DNA from: Streptomyces xanthophaeus
GTDB taxonomy: Bacteria > Actinomycetota > Actinomycetes > Streptomycetales > Streptomycetaceae
Length of the DNA stretch: 64,000 nucleotides
Direction of reading: 5' to 3'
Assembly (NCBI RefSeq): GCF_000725805.1
Contig: NZ_JOFT01000014.1
Span: 186,001 to 250,000, forward strand
Below are positions 25,143-35,978 of this stretch, piece after piece (the stretch's first letter is position 1; every line of letters starts with the position of its first letter). The notes below the pieces were generated by a model that was not told the DNA's origin, made no database searches, and saw only the letters and a list, made by a program, of their open reading frames with translations. Position numbers and translations under genes: made by a program.

Positions 25143-25523
25143 TCAGTTCTTGTCGGGCAGGGCCAGGTTCACGGCCCAGGAGACGATGGAGATGATCAGG
25201 GCGCCCTTGATCGCGGTCCAGAAGCCGTCGACGTGGAAGCTGAGGTTGAACTGCGTGGCCAGCCAGGACGTCAGGAGCAGCATCAGGGCGTTCACGACGA
25301 GGGTGAACAGACCGAGCGTGAGAACGAACAGCGGCAGCGAGAGCAGCCGCACGACGGGCTTGACGATGAGGTTGACCAGGCCGAAGACCAGCGCCACAAG
25401 GATCAGGGTGAGCGTACGGCTGGCGGTGCTGCTGTCCTCGTCGAGGGTGATGCCGTGGACCAGCCAGACGGCGACGGCCAGGGCCGCGGCGTTGGCGAGC
25501 GTCTTGACTACGAAATTCGTCAT
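25143..25523 (-). CDS. Phage-holin-family (4-TMS) membrane protein
   Basis: Protein of 126 residues with four membrane helices: VKTLANAAALAVAVWLV, LTLILVALVFGLVNLIV, LLSLPLFVLTLGLFTLVVNALMLLL and IKGALIISIVSWAVNLAL. The LVNLIVKPVVRLLSLPL signature is that of the widespread bacterial 'phage holin family 4' membrane proteins. These are normally chromosomal and not linked to lysis. There is no endolysin or phage gene nearby. Function unknown. It heads the small minus-strand unit with the phosphatase and lyase. Confidence 0.9.
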   Translation of the reverse strand: MTNFVVKTLANAAALAVAVWLVHGITLDEDSSTASRTLTLILVALVFGLVNLIVKPVVRLLSLPLFVLTLGLFTLVVNALMLLLTSWLATQFNLSFHVDGFWTAIKGALIISIVSWAVNLALPDKN

Positions 25524-25612
25524 GTGTCTGATCGTGGCAGAGAAGATCCCGGCGGGACATCAGCAGATCAGCGGATGCCGCGCCATCACCGAACACAAGG
25601 GGCACAACGACG

Positions 25613-25930
25613 ATGAAGGCCTTCCGGCTGGACGAACTCGAAGCGGAGCGGGTCGCCAACGACGGCGCGTATCTGCAGTTCGTGCGCGAGCGGAACATGT
25701 CGGTCGGGCTGTACGCGCTCGACGCGGGCCAGAGCGACCCGCAGCAGCCGCACCGTCAGGACGAGGTCTACTTCGTCGTGAGCGGACGGGCCTCGATCAC
25801 GGTCGGGGAGGAGACCACGACGGTGGCGCGAGGCAGCGTGGTCTACGTCCCGGCCGGGGTTCCGCACAAGTTCCACCACATCGCGGAGGACTTGAGGGTG
25901 ATGGTGGTGTTCTCCCCGCCGGAGGGGTGA
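25613..25930 (+). CDS. Cupin-domain protein
   Basis: Small single-domain cupin of 105 residues. Motif 1 is PHRQDEVYFVVSGRASITV (His, Glu) and motif 2 VVYVPAGVPHKFHHI, giving the usual metal-binding residues. Such small cupins may be isomerases, dioxygenases or binding proteins; no substrate can be assigned. It stands alone, divergent from the holin-like gene, and is followed by a hairpin at 25976-26010. Confidence 0.9.
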   Translation: MKAFRLDELEAERVANDGAYLQFVRERNMSVGLYALDAGQSDPQQPHRQDEVYFVVSGRASITVGEETTTVARGSVVYVPAGVPHKFHHIAEDLRVMVVFSPPEG

Positions 25931-25975
25931 GCACTCCTGTCAGCCGCGGTCGGCAGGCGGCTCGGATGAGGGTCG

Positions 25976-26010
25976 GTCCCCTGATGCCCCTAGGGGTCGG
26001 ATCAGGGGAC
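25976..26010 (+). terminator. Terminator hairpin after the cupin gene
   Basis: Perfect 10-nt arms GTCCCCTGAT and ATCAGGGGAC; the loop contains a small CCCCTAGGGG dyad. Located 46 bp after the cupin stop. Confidence 0.65.
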
Positions 26011-26095
26011 TCCGGGGGCTCGCGGGGGCCCGTGTGGCGTTCCGGCCTCCTAGCATCGAAGGCAGGAAGTCATTGACGAGGAAGAGGTTGAGGAC

Positions 26096-26323
26096 ATGGA
26101 CGGCATCCGACAGGTTTTCGCGGGCATGCCCTGGTGGGTCAAGTGGGTCGCCGTTCCGCTGCTGGCGCTGTTCGTCTTCGGCGGTGTGATCACCAGCATC
26201 CTCGGCGCCCTCATCGGGCTGGTCTTCAAGCTGCTCCTGTTCGTCGCCCTCGTCGGCGGCCTGATCTTCGTCGTCAAGAAGTTCAGCGGGAGCGCGTCCA
26301 AGTCCTCGTCCGGGGACTGGTAG
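26096..26323 (+). CDS. DUF5326-type small membrane protein
   Basis: Protein of 75 residues, MDGIRQVFAGMPWWVKWVAVP, with two hydrophobic segments (VPLLALFVFGGVITSILGALIGL and LLLFVALVGGLIFVV) and a Ser/Lys tail. This matches the short streptomycete family annotated DUF5326, as far as I recognise it. GAGG lies upstream of the ATG. Single gene between the cupin and ssgR. Function unknown. Confidence 0.8.
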   Translation: MDGIRQVFAGMPWWVKWVAVPLLALFVFGGVITSILGALIGLVFKLLLFVALVGGLIFVVKKFSGSASKSSSGDW

Positions 26324-26580
26324 GACACGCCGAGCCGCAGACGTCGTGATTGAGCCAGGCGGGGGAACGTGTCGCCCGAAACCGCCCACACCCCCGGAAC
26401 CGGCAGATAGAGTGGCAATCTGTGCCGTTCCCCTGGGCACCGAACGTCGGTAAGGCCGCATTGACCTGCGGTTATGTAAGCGCAACTGCCGAGCGCGACC
26501 CCAGGAGTCACGGCACGTGCGGGGGCGGCCCCCGCAGGGCGGGCCACCCCGAGGCCTGCCGCCACACCTGGGGGTGAGCT

Positions 26581-27351
26581 TTGGCTCCGGTTCACAACGC
26601 CGGTGTGCCGACGTTGATCGGTTCGGTGCAGCGGGCGCTGAGGCTGCTCGAAGCAGCGGGCTCCCATAGCGAGGGAGCCCCGGCGAAACAACTGGCGCGC
26701 GAAGCCGGGCTCCCGCTCCCCACCGCGTACCACCTGCTGCGCACTCTGACGCACGAGGGCTATCTGCGGCGGGAGAGCGGAGTGTTCGTACTGGGCGACG
26801 CCGCCGGGCGACTTGCCCATGGGGGACTCCAGCAGAAACGTCGCAGCATGATCCTCGACTCCCTCGCGCACTTCCGCGACGCCGTCGGGGCCCCCGTCTA
26901 CTTCGCCGTCTACCGCGAAGGCGAGATCGAGGTCGTGGGTGTCTCGGACACCCCGGCCAGCCCGGCCTGCGAGGAGTGGGCCGACTTCCGGGCGACCGCT
27001 CACGCGCACGCCATCGGCCAGTGCCTGCTCGGCCAGCTCGACGAGAAGACGCGCAAGGACCACTACGACCGGCACCCCGTCGAGGCCATCACCCCGTACA
27101 CGGTGGCTGATCTGAAGTCCCTGGAACAGCGGATCAGCTCCCTCGGCCGAATGCAGCCGGTTACGGAGCGTCAGGAGTACTCCCTGGGGACGGTGTGCGC
27201 CGCCATTCCGATTACCGCGGGGGATGCCGCCGCAACTATGGCGATTTCACTCCCTTTGCACCAGGAGGATCGATTGCGTTATGTAGTCGATCGACTACGG
27301 AGTGAAGTAGGCGCGCTGTTGAGCACCCTCTCGTTCTCTATCAGTATCTGA
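26581..27351 (+). CDS. ssgR: IclR-family regulator SsgR
   Basis: Protein of 256 residues. The N-terminal winged helix is GSVQRALRLLEAAGSHSEG...KQLAREAGLPLPTAYHLLRTL (about 8-55), and the IclR effector domain follows (YFAVYREGEIEVVGVSDTP, LSFSISI end). In S. coelicolor, SsgR directly activates ssgA for sporulation-specific cell division. Position immediately before ssgA confirms the assignment. Start is a TTG at 26581 behind GGGGTGAG, about the expected distance; a start elsewhere cannot be excluded. The 257-bp gap upstream (26324-26580) holds no gene that I can see. Confidence 0.93.
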   Translation: MAPVHNAGVPTLIGSVQRALRLLEAAGSHSEGAPAKQLAREAGLPLPTAYHLLRTLTHEGYLRRESGVFVLGDAAGRLAHGGLQQKRRSMILDSLAHFRDAVGAPVYFAVYREGEIEVVGVSDTPASPACEEWADFRATAHAHAIGQCLLGQLDEKTRKDHYDRHPVEAITPYTVADLKSLEQRISSLGRMQPVTERQEYSLGTVCAAIPITAGDAAATMAISLPLHQEDRLRYVVDRLRSEVGALLSTLSFSISI

Positions 27352-27448
27352 AAACTCACTCCTTGTGATCTGCATGCGCTTACACCACCCTTGTCAAGAG
27401 GGCCCTGGGGGACCATTCCTGGCCACTTCCACTACAGCGGGGTAGGCA

Positions 27449-27898
27449 ATGCGCGAGTCGGTACAGGCAGAGGTCATGATGAGCTTCCTCGTTTCCGAGG
27501 AGCTCTCGTTCCGGATCCCGGTGGAACTCCGGTACGACGCTCGTGATCCCTACGCCATCCGCCTGACCTTCCACCTTCCCGGAGATGCGCCCGTGACCTG
27601 GGCGTTCGGCCGGGAGCTCCTCCTCGACGGAATCAACAAGCCCTGCGGTGACGGTGATGTGCACATCGCCCCCACCCATCCCGAAGAACTGTCCGACGTC
27701 CACATCCGGCTCCAGGTCGGCGGCGACCGGGCCCTGTTCCGCGCCAGTGCGGCGCCGCTCGTCGCGTTCCTCGACCGGACCGACCGGCTCGTGCCGCTCG
27801 GTCAGGAGCGCAATCTGGGCGACTTCGAGGAGAACCTCGACGAGGCCCTCGACAAGATCCTCGCCGAGTCCCGTCAGAACGAGCAGAACGCGGGCTGA
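27449..27898 (+). CDS. ssgA: Sporulation and cell-division protein SsgA
   Basis: SsgA-like protein of 149 residues. SALP-family core: MSFLVSEELSFRIPVELRYD, DPYAIRLTFHLPGDAPVTWAFGRELLLDG, DVHIRLQVGGDRALF, LVAFLDRTDRLVPLGQE. SsgA activates sporulation-specific septation by recruiting SsgB and FtsZ and also marks branching sites. The N-terminus MRESVQAEV matches, from memory, the annotated S. griseus SsgA; the inner start at MSFLV (nine codons in) is an alternative. Controlled by the adjacent ssgR. Unique to sporulating actinomycetes, so it supports the genus call. Confidence 0.97.
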   Translation: MRESVQAEVMMSFLVSEELSFRIPVELRYDARDPYAIRLTFHLPGDAPVTWAFGRELLLDGINKPCGDGDVHIAPTHPEELSDVHIRLQVGGDRALFRASAAPLVAFLDRTDRLVPLGQERNLGDFEENLDEALDKILAESRQNEQNAG

Positions 27899-27933
27899 GG
27901 TCCGTCGGCCGCCGGCCCCGGACCCGCCCCCTC

Positions 27934-29313
27934 TCAGCGCTTGCGGCGTCGGCCCCGGCCGCCGCGCCCCGGCCCGGGGGCCGGGGCGGCTTCCGGGGTC
28001 CCCGGCCGGTCGGCGGACACCACCAGCGTCGCGAGCGCCGTGGTCACCGGCACCGAGGCCACGAGCCCGATCGAGCCCACGAGCGTCCGTACGATCTCCT
28101 CCGCGACCACCTCACTGTTGGCCACCGAGCCCATGCTGCTGTTCGCGATCGAGAACAACAGGAGAAGGGGCAGGGCCGCGCCCGCGTACGCGAGGACCAG
28201 GGTGTTGACCACCGACGCGATGTGATCACGGCCGATCCGGATGGCCGCCCGGTACAGGGCGCGGGGCCCCATCGTCGGGTCGGCCTGGCGGAGTTCCCAG
28301 ACCGCCGAGGTCTGAGTGACCGTCACGTCGTCGAGCACGCCGAGCGATCCGATGATCACGCCCGCGAGCAGCAGGCCGCTCATGTCGATCTCGGGGTAGA
28401 GGCCGTGGATCAGACCCGTGTTGTCGTCGGTGTTGCCGCTGAGGAACGCCCAGTCGATGAACAGCGAACCGAGCAGGCCGATCAGCAGCAGTGAGACGAG
28501 CGTGCCGAGGACGGCCACCGAGGTCCGTGCGGTCAGTCCGTGGCACATGTACAGCGCGATGAGCATGATCGCGCTCGCCCCGACGACCGCCACGACCAGC
28601 GGGTTGGATCCCTGCAGGATGGCCGGGAGGATGAAGAGGGTCAGCACTCCGAAGCTGATGACCAGTGCGATGAGCGCGAACAGCCCGCGCATCCGGCCGA
28701 CGAGGACCACGGAGACGGCGAAGATGCCGGCCAGCAGGGCCAGCGGGAGCTTGCGGTTCACGTCGATCACGGAGTATTGGAGGTCGCTGGGCGCGTCCGG
28801 CGCGTAGGCGACCACCACCTTCTGGCCGTCCTCCAACTGCCGTGGTGCGCCCGGCTGGACGATCTCGACGAAGGTGCGGCCCTTGTCCGGGCCCGAGGTG
28901 ACCTCGACGGTGGCCTTCTTGCAGTCGCCGGTCTGTGCGGCCTGGGCCTCGCGGCCTTCGGGAGTGGACGTGTCGCCCGTGGGCGGCACTTGCGAGGCGT
29001 TCACGGATTTGCAGTCGACCTGCTCCAGCGAGACGACCTTGCCCTGCTGCGTCTGGCGGTCGAAACCGACCCCACTGCGCTCGTGGGCGGGAGCGCCGCC
29101 GGGCCAGAGCACCACCATGCCGATGAAGACGGCGGTGGCGAAGGGGATCAGTACGGCCGCGATGACCTTGCGCAGGTGCTTCGAGACGGGGGCTGCCGGG
29201 CCGTGACTGTGGCTGTGGGAATGGCCGGATGCATGTCCGTGACCGGAGTGCGCGTGACCGGTGTGGCCAGGGGGTTCGGTGGGTTCGTTGGGGGGCTGCG
29301 GCGAGGACGTCAC
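27934..29313 (-). CDS. YibE/F-family membrane protein
   Basis: Protein of 459 residues. A His-rich cytosolic N-terminus (HTGHAHSGHGHASGHSHSHS) is followed by one helix, an extracytoplasmic domain with Cys residues (SLEQVDCKSVNAS, QTGDCKKATVEVTSGP), and about seven more helices (LLAGIFAVSVVLVGRM, IMLIALYMCHGLTART). This matches the YibE/F permease-like family of unknown transport function. The His-rich tail may bind metal. Start is GTG 29313 (VTSSPQPP); an in-frame GTG at 29346 gives 11 more residues. No ribosome-binding site is decisive. Confidence 0.88.
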   Translation of the reverse strand: MTSSPQPPNEPTEPPGHTGHAHSGHGHASGHSHSHSHGPAAPVSKHLRKVIAAVLIPFATAVFIGMVVLWPGGAPAHERSGVGFDRQTQQGKVVSLEQVDCKSVNASQVPPTGDTSTPEGREAQAAQTGDCKKATVEVTSGPDKGRTFVEIVQPGAPRQLEDGQKVVVAYAPDAPSDLQYSVIDVNRKLPLALLAGIFAVSVVLVGRMRGLFALIALVISFGVLTLFILPAILQGSNPLVVAVVGASAIMLIALYMCHGLTARTSVAVLGTLVSLLLIGLLGSLFIDWAFLSGNTDDNTGLIHGLYPEIDMSGLLLAGVIIGSLGVLDDVTVTQTSAVWELRQADPTMGPRALYRAAIRIGRDHIASVVNTLVLAYAGAALPLLLLFSIANSSMGSVANSEVVAEEIVRTLVGSIGLVASVPVTTALATLVVSADRPGTPEAAPAPGPGRGGRGRRRKR

Positions 29314-29395
29314 GAGCCGATCATCGCAAGAGATGAGGGGGCCCACTGTTCAGCACGCCACAGATGACGCTAGCGTGGGGGCACCTTTGCACAAC

Positions 29396-31312
<1,917 letters not shown>

Positions 31313-31330
31313 CCCTTTGGCGACGAGCAC

Positions 31331-31363
31331 TGCTCTGGGAACTGGAGGGGAGTTCCCAGAGCA
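31331..31363 (+). terminator. thiC terminator
   Basis: Perfect 13-nt arms TGCTCTGGGAACT and AGTTCCCAGAGCA around a 7-nt loop, 18 bp past the thiC stop codon. It lies just beyond the stop of the convergent gene and may serve it too. Confidence 0.8.
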
Positions 31364-31372
31364 GGACTCCGG

Positions 31373-32515
31373 CTATGTTTCACGTGAAACAGGCACGCGT
31401 GTTTCACGTGAAACACTGCCGCCGGCAGCCAGACCGCGGGCCGCTGCTGCGAACGTGCGGTTCGTCTCCGTCTGGCGGCGGTAGCTCTCGGGAAGATCGG
31501 GAAGGGCCAGGAGCCGGTCGCACGCTTCGAGCGAAGCGGCCGTGTCCCCCACCCAGTACGCGCTGATGGAGTGCTCGAAGAGCAGGCCCCAGCGGTACAC
31601 CCAGGGCTGGACGAACAGCAGGTCGCCCGGTGCCGGCCGGTCCAGTGCTGCGCTGGTGAACGCGTACGCGGCATGGTGGCGGCCCTGCTCCCGTAGCCGC
31701 GAGGCGAGTTCGTAGCACGCTTCCAGGCGCGTGGGGCGGGACTCCCAGGCACGCGAGAGGGCGTCCATGGCCGCCGGCCAGTTCCCGGACTCCGCGAGGA
31801 GGACGCCTGCCTGGAGGAGGGCGTAGTAGACCTCCTCGGGCCAGCCGCCCATCGTCGCGCGGCGTTCGTAGAGGCTGATGGCGGCAGCAGCATCGCCCAT
31901 GTCGCGCATGGTCTGCGCGAGGTAGAACACGGTGCGGGTGTTGGACGGGTCCTTCTCGAACTCGGCGCCGAGCAGACGCGCGTCGCGTTCGAACTTGTCG
32001 TGCTTGGAGCCGCCGTCTCCGCGGTCGTCGATGACGAGCGCGTCGAGGTTCTCCTGGAGGCCGGGCCGCTGCTCGTTTTCGTCCGGCCGGTCGCACGTGA
32101 TGTATTCGTGGGTGACTCCTTCGTACCGCCAGGGGAGGTCGCCCCGGACCAGCCGTTTGATGCGGTACTCGGTCACACCCTCGTGGCGCAGCATGTAGGA
32201 GTCCGCGGTGAGCGGGGGCAGTGGCCCGGTGCGGCGCAGGACGAGATCGGCGTCCAGGAGCAAGAGGTAGTCGGCCTTACCGCGGGCGTGAGCGATGTTG
32301 AGGCTGCGGTTGTGACCGAAGTCGGTCCACGGCTCCTCGTGGAGCTCTCCCGGGACACCTTTCAGAGCCTTGCGGATCAGTTGCTGGGTGCCGTCGGTGG
32401 AACCCGTGTCGGAGATGACCCAGGTGTCGATGAGGTCCCGCACGGACTCGAGGCAGCGCTCGATCACGGCGGCCTCGTTCTTCACGATCATGCAGAGGCA
32501 AATGGTCGGCTTCAC
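31373..32515 (-). CDS. Family 2 glycosyltransferase with TPR-like C-terminal half
   Basis: Protein of 380 residues. GT-A domain at the N-terminus: [36 protein letters not shown] and the D-x-D motif in [10 protein letters not shown]. The C-terminal half is helical, with repeats such as [25 protein letters not shown] and [32 protein letters not shown]-like. Start is taken at GTG 32515, where the conserved domain begins; the frame is open further upstream without motif support. The last residues [14 protein letters not shown] are encoded by two complete parS sites, ending in a stop adjacent to the second. Confidence 0.86.
   Translation of the reverse strand: MKPTICLCMIVKNEAAVIERCLESVRDLIDTWVISDTGSTDGTQQLIRKALKGVPGELHEEPWTDFGHNRSLNIAHARGKADYLLLLDADLVLRRTGPLPPLTADSYMLRHEGVTEYRIKRLVRGDLPWRYEGVTHEYITCDRPDENEQRPGLQENLDALVIDDRGDGGSKHDKFERDARLLGAEFEKDPSNTRTVFYLAQTMRDMGDAAAAISLYERRATMGGWPEEVYYALLQAGVLLAESGNWPAAMDALSRAWESRPTRLEACYELASRLREQGRHHAAYAFTSAALDRPAPGDLLFVQPWVYRWGLLFEHSISAYWVGDTAASLEACDRLLALPDLPESYRRQTETNRTFAAAARGLAAGGSVSRETRVPVSRET
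31376..31391. promoter_or_regulatory. parS: parS site 6 (inside coding sequence)
   Basis: Exact TGTTTCACGTGAAACA. It occupies the last five sense codons (VSRET) and abuts the stop codon of the minus-strand glycosyltransferase. Confidence 0.95.
31400..31415. promoter_or_regulatory. parS: parS site 7 (inside coding sequence)
   Basis: Exact TGTTTCACGTGAAACA, 24 bp from site 6 and in the same coding frame of the glycosyltransferase, again encoding VSRET. Confidence 0.95.
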
Positions 32516-32750
32516 GGCGGCCGACCCTAGGCAGGGCACGGCGCGGGGCGGGGGCGGCACGCCGGTGCCGGGCCCCGGGTGGCCCCTGCGGGCGCAGCCA
32601 TGTGGCGGTGTACGGCTGAGCCGTTCCGCTGACACGTGGGCGAGCCGAGGTGATGACACGGGCCGCAGTACTCAGGATGACCCGCGGAGTCCGGTCCTCT
32701 ATCCGGATTTCGCAGAACCATTCGATCCTGGTGTGTGCGAGGAGCAGTAC

Positions 32751-33539
32751 ATGAGTTCTGAGGACAGGGCACGTTCGTTCCTGGGCCCGTTGCCCCGACG
32801 GGCCGGCTGGCTGGCCGGAGGCACCCTCGCCTCCGTGGCGCTGGTGCTGACGGGAATCGTGGCCCCGGCTGCGGCCACTCCGGTGGGCAAGGGGACGGTT
32901 GCCACGCCGGGAGCCGGCGCCCCGTGCAAGGCGTCGAACGGCAAGGCAGCCAAGCCTGCCGCCAGCGACAAGTGCCAGTCGGGCTCGGTCGGGCCACGTG
33001 GTCCGAAGGGCCCGACGGGTCCGCGCGGTCCTCGGGGTGCCACGGGCCCGACGGGACCGACCGGTCTGACGGGGCCCACCGGGCTCACAGGCCCGACCGG
33101 TTTGACGGGTCCGACGGGCGCCACCGGGGCCACGGGGCCTGGCGGTCCCTGTGTCGACGTCGATAGCGTCGTGGTTTCGGCGGAGGAGTCTTTCCACGCC
33201 GCGATCGTGGGCGGAGTCGCCTACGCGGGACGTGCGACCCCGGCCGGTGCGGCCCCGGTGTGGCAGAACATCAGCGACCCCGATGACAACCCGGGATTCC
33301 CCGTGGGTCTCGCCTGTGGCATTTCCATCTTCACCCAGGGCGACAACGCCTGGGTGAAGGTGCTGACAACGACCGGTGGGGTGTACCAGACGCACGGCAA
33401 TGTGAGCATGAACAACTTCATCTGGGCCGAGGCCTGGTTCCCGCAGTTGCCGGGCCCGAACCCGATGGTGGGCCTGCGCAGCAAGGGCATCGACAAGAAG
33501 GGCCTCTCCCCCTCGGTGACCCCGAACAGCACGCGCTAG
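32751..33539 (+). CDS. Secreted collagen-like repeat protein
   Basis: Protein of 262 residues. An N-terminal signal peptide ([20 protein letters not shown] ending in VAPAAAT) is followed by a short linker, 18 Gly-X-Y triplets (residues 81-134: [15 protein letters not shown]...) and a C-terminal domain ([21 protein letters not shown] to the end) that I do not recognise. Thr fills the third position in 12 of 18 triplets, as in the O-glycosylated BclA of Bacillus exosporium. It would form a trimeric, exported fibre-like protein. Start at 32751 has GAGGAG upstream. Function unknown. Confidence 0.85.
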   Translation: MSSEDRARSFLGPLPRRAGWLAGGTLASVALVLTGIVAPAAATPVGKGTVATPGAGAPCKASNGKAAKPAASDKCQSGSVGPRGPKGPTGPRGPRGATGPTGPTGLTGPTGLTGPTGLTGPTGATGATGPGGPCVDVDSVVVSAEESFHAAIVGGVAYAGRATPAGAAPVWQNISDPDDNPGFPVGLACGISIFTQGDNAWVKVLTTTGGVYQTHGNVSMNNFIWAEAWFPQLPGPNPMVGLRSKGIDKKGLSPSVTPNSTR

Positions 33540-33540
33540 G

Positions 33541-34353
33541 TCACTGCGGCTCGTGATCCGGGCCGCCGAAGTCCGGGCTCGTGAAGTCCGGTGCGGCATA
33601 GCCGGGCCGGGGTCCCTGTGAAGGGCTTCCGGGGCTGGTGAAGTCGGGCCGGGTGTATCCCAGGTTGGGGATGCGCCCGGCCCCTGGCGTACGGGGCGTC
33701 GGGTATCCCGGACCCGCGCTCGGGTCGGCCAGGGCGTCCCGCAGGAAGGGCACGATGCCCCGCTCCAGCAGGGCGTGCCTCCAGGCCTCGCGCGCACGGG
33801 CGACCTCGTCGGGCACCGCCTCCGTCTCGTCGGCCACGACCTCGGTCGAACTGTTGCGGACGGCCGTCAGCAGCAGCCCGATGACCGCGAACACCAGGGC
33901 GGCGACGGTGAGCGCGCCGAACAGCCAGCCGGCCGTCAGCATGGTGTCGGCGAAGGCGGGTTCGGGCTCCACCAGCTTCAGGATGTAGCCCACGAGCAGG
34001 AAGATCAGCATGGCGGTGCCCGCCAGGACCGGCGCGAGGACCGCGACGACGGCGCTGATTCCGACGCCACTGCCGCTGCCCTGCCCGTCGTCCTCCTCCC
34101 CGGTGCTTCCGGGAGTGGAGAGGATCTCGTCGCGCCGCTCTTCGCGGATCTTCACGTAGTGGTCGTACTCGGCGGTGGCCGCAGCCGTCACCAGCTCCCT
34201 GGCGGCCATGGCCATCGTGCGCAGTTGTTCGGCGTTCAGCCGTTCGCCGAGAGTGGCGAGCTCGGGCCGGTCGGGTGCCGTGCGCAGCGCCTCGTCGAGG
34301 AGCCGATCGAATTCGGGCCGGTCTTCGGTCAGCAGGTGCGGAGCGCTGGTCAT
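33541..34353 (-). CDS. Membrane protein with two helices and helical cytosolic arms
   Basis: Protein of 270 residues (MTSAPHLLTEDRPEFDRLLD). About 110 helical, charged residues are followed by two membrane segments (AVVAVLAPVLAGTAMLIFLLVGYI and GWLFGALTVAALVFAVIGLLL), another helical part and a disordered Pro/Gly/Ser-rich tail with repeats of the type PDFTSPGSP. No family that I recognise. Start at 34353 has GGGGG 6 nt before it; the ATG two codons upstream is an alternative. It is convergent with the collagen-like gene, with only 1 nt between stops. Confidence 0.72.
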   Translation of the reverse strand: MTSAPHLLTEDRPEFDRLLDEALRTAPDRPELATLGERLNAEQLRTMAMAARELVTAAATAEYDHYVKIREERRDEILSTPGSTGEEDDGQGSGSGVGISAVVAVLAPVLAGTAMLIFLLVGYILKLVEPEPAFADTMLTAGWLFGALTVAALVFAVIGLLLTAVRNSSTEVVADETEAVPDEVARAREAWRHALLERGIVPFLRDALADPSAGPGYPTPRTPGAGRIPNLGYTRPDFTSPGSPSQGPRPGYAAPDFTSPDFGGPDHEPQ

Positions 34354-34517
34354 GTGCATCCCCCGATGCTCCGTACAAGCCGGTATGCCCGCGTAGAACC
34401 GGGCACCGGCACAAACGGAGGAGAGCCTGCTACGGATAGAGCGATGGTAGAGCGCACACACCGCAGGGTGACAGGGGCTTTCAGGAAATAGCCCCGCGTC
34501 GGAACGGTGAGTAATCC

Positions 34518-35747
34518 TCAGTCGTTCAGCGGAAGTTGCACGACCAGTAGCTTGCCCGCCATCGTCACGCCGCCGTCCATCGCGATGGCAAGGCCTTCCG
34601 CGTACACGTGCGGCCCGTCCACCGCCTCCGGTCCACGGCTCTCGTCCCCGTCCTCGGTGCCCACTTCGCCGAGCAGGTAGGGGATGGGGCTGTGCCCGTG
34701 GACGACCCGGCTGCCGCCGTAGGTGCCGAGCAGTTCCCGGACGGCCTGCGGGCCGGTGCCCTCGTCGCGGAAGGCGAACCGCTTGGTGAACTTGCGGAAG
34801 AGGTCCCAGGTGATGTCGGCGTCGTTGCGGTTGAGTAGCTCGTGGATGGTGTCGTTGACGTCCTCGACGGAATCGCCGTAGTCGAGGTAGGCCGTGGTGT
34901 CGGAGTGCAGCAGCAGGTGGTCCTCCTCCAGCACGGCCGCGTCCAGGCGGGACATCCACTGGAGGTGTACGTCCTGCAGGCGCTCCATGTCGGTGCGCTG
35001 GCCGCCGTTGAGGAGCCAGGCGGCCTGGAAGGTGGCGGTCCCGGCGCCGGACGACACAGGAGTGTCACCGAAGCGCTTGGCGCCGATCAGCAGCAGCTCG
35101 TGGTTGCCCATGAGGGCCTTGCAGTAGCCGCCGGCGGCCGCGGCCTCGGCGGACAGGCGCATGACGAGGTCGATGACGCCGATCCCGTCGGGGCCCCGGT
35201 CGGTGAAGTCGCCGAGGAACCAGAGCCGGGCATTGCCTGCGGACCAGCGCCGGTCGGCGTCGATCAGTCCCTGGGCCTGGAGCTCGTTGACCAGCTCGTC
35301 GAGGTAACCGTGGACGTCACCGACGACGTAGAGGGGGCCCGGACCGGCTGCCTCCGCGTCCTGGGGGACGTAGTGGACCTGGACGGTGTCGCCGGGCCCG
35401 CCGAGCGCGCCCCGGCCGATGACGGGCAGGTCGCGCTGGGTCTGCGTGTACCCCTCGGGCTCGGACTCCTCGGGGTCCTTGCTCATGGAGTAGACGGGTT
35501 GGGTGACGGGCTGCGGGGCAGGGGGACCGCTCGCCTCCGGCGCGTAGCGGGGCTGCGCGGGTACGGAGAGGGCGCCCTCGTCGTAGTACGCCGGGTACTC
35601 GCCGTAGACGGGTGCCTCGCCGTAGACGGGCGGCTCGCCGGAAAGCCCGGTGGATACGGCGTACGGACCGGGTTCGTTGACCGGAACCCGGAAGTCCCGC
35701 AGCGTTTCCGTCCGCATCGCGGGTCCCTGACCGGCCCCCTGAGTCAT
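34518..35747 (-). CDS. Metallophosphoesterase (PPP family-like)
   Basis: Protein of 409 residues. A Pro/Tyr-rich N-terminus of about 140 residues (GEPPVYGEAPVYGEYPAYYD) precedes a calcineurin-like domain with all metal-binding motifs: VVGDVHGYLDEL, FLGDFTDRGPDG, LMGNHELLL and VVHGHSPIPYL. The D-R-G and N-H-E signatures match the phosphoprotein-phosphatase-like branch, so a role as protein or nucleotide phosphatase is likely. GGAGGGG precedes the ATG at 35747. Confidence 0.92.
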   Translation of the reverse strand: MTQGAGQGPAMRTETLRDFRVPVNEPGPYAVSTGLSGEPPVYGEAPVYGEYPAYYDEGALSVPAQPRYAPEASGPPAPQPVTQPVYSMSKDPEESEPEGYTQTQRDLPVIGRGALGGPGDTVQVHYVPQDAEAAGPGPLYVVGDVHGYLDELVNELQAQGLIDADRRWSAGNARLWFLGDFTDRGPDGIGVIDLVMRLSAEAAAAGGYCKALMGNHELLLIGAKRFGDTPVSSGAGTATFQAAWLLNGGQRTDMERLQDVHLQWMSRLDAAVLEEDHLLLHSDTTAYLDYGDSVEDVNDTIHELLNRNDADITWDLFRKFTKRFAFRDEGTGPQAVRELLGTYGGSRVVHGHSPIPYLLGEVGTEDGDESRGPEAVDGPHVYAEGLAIAMDGGVTMAGKLLVVQLPLND

Positions 35748-35978
35748 CGACCCCTCCACCACCGTCGCGCTGCCGTACACCTGCGGACCCTCCTGACCTC
35801 CAGGGCGGAGGGTCCGTGATGTCGTGCGCCCATCATAGGAATGCGGTTCGCGCTCTGTGACGCACCAGGGGTGGTGAATCCTTTGCGGAGCCGTTCCTTC
35901 CTGCCGTTTTCTCCCGATATCGGTGTTGCGGAAATCTTGAGTGGGGCCTTCGGTCGGGCTGGTGAGGCGATGTGGCGG

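Noticed and set aside
25143..25523. Holin-like gene as sign of a prophage
   Set aside because: No other phage gene, integrase or endolysin around it; this family is commonly chromosomal.
32991..33145. Short direct repeats resembling a CRISPR or tandem-repeat array
   Set aside because: They are the Gly-X-Y codons of the collagen-like gene, in frame with no spacers.
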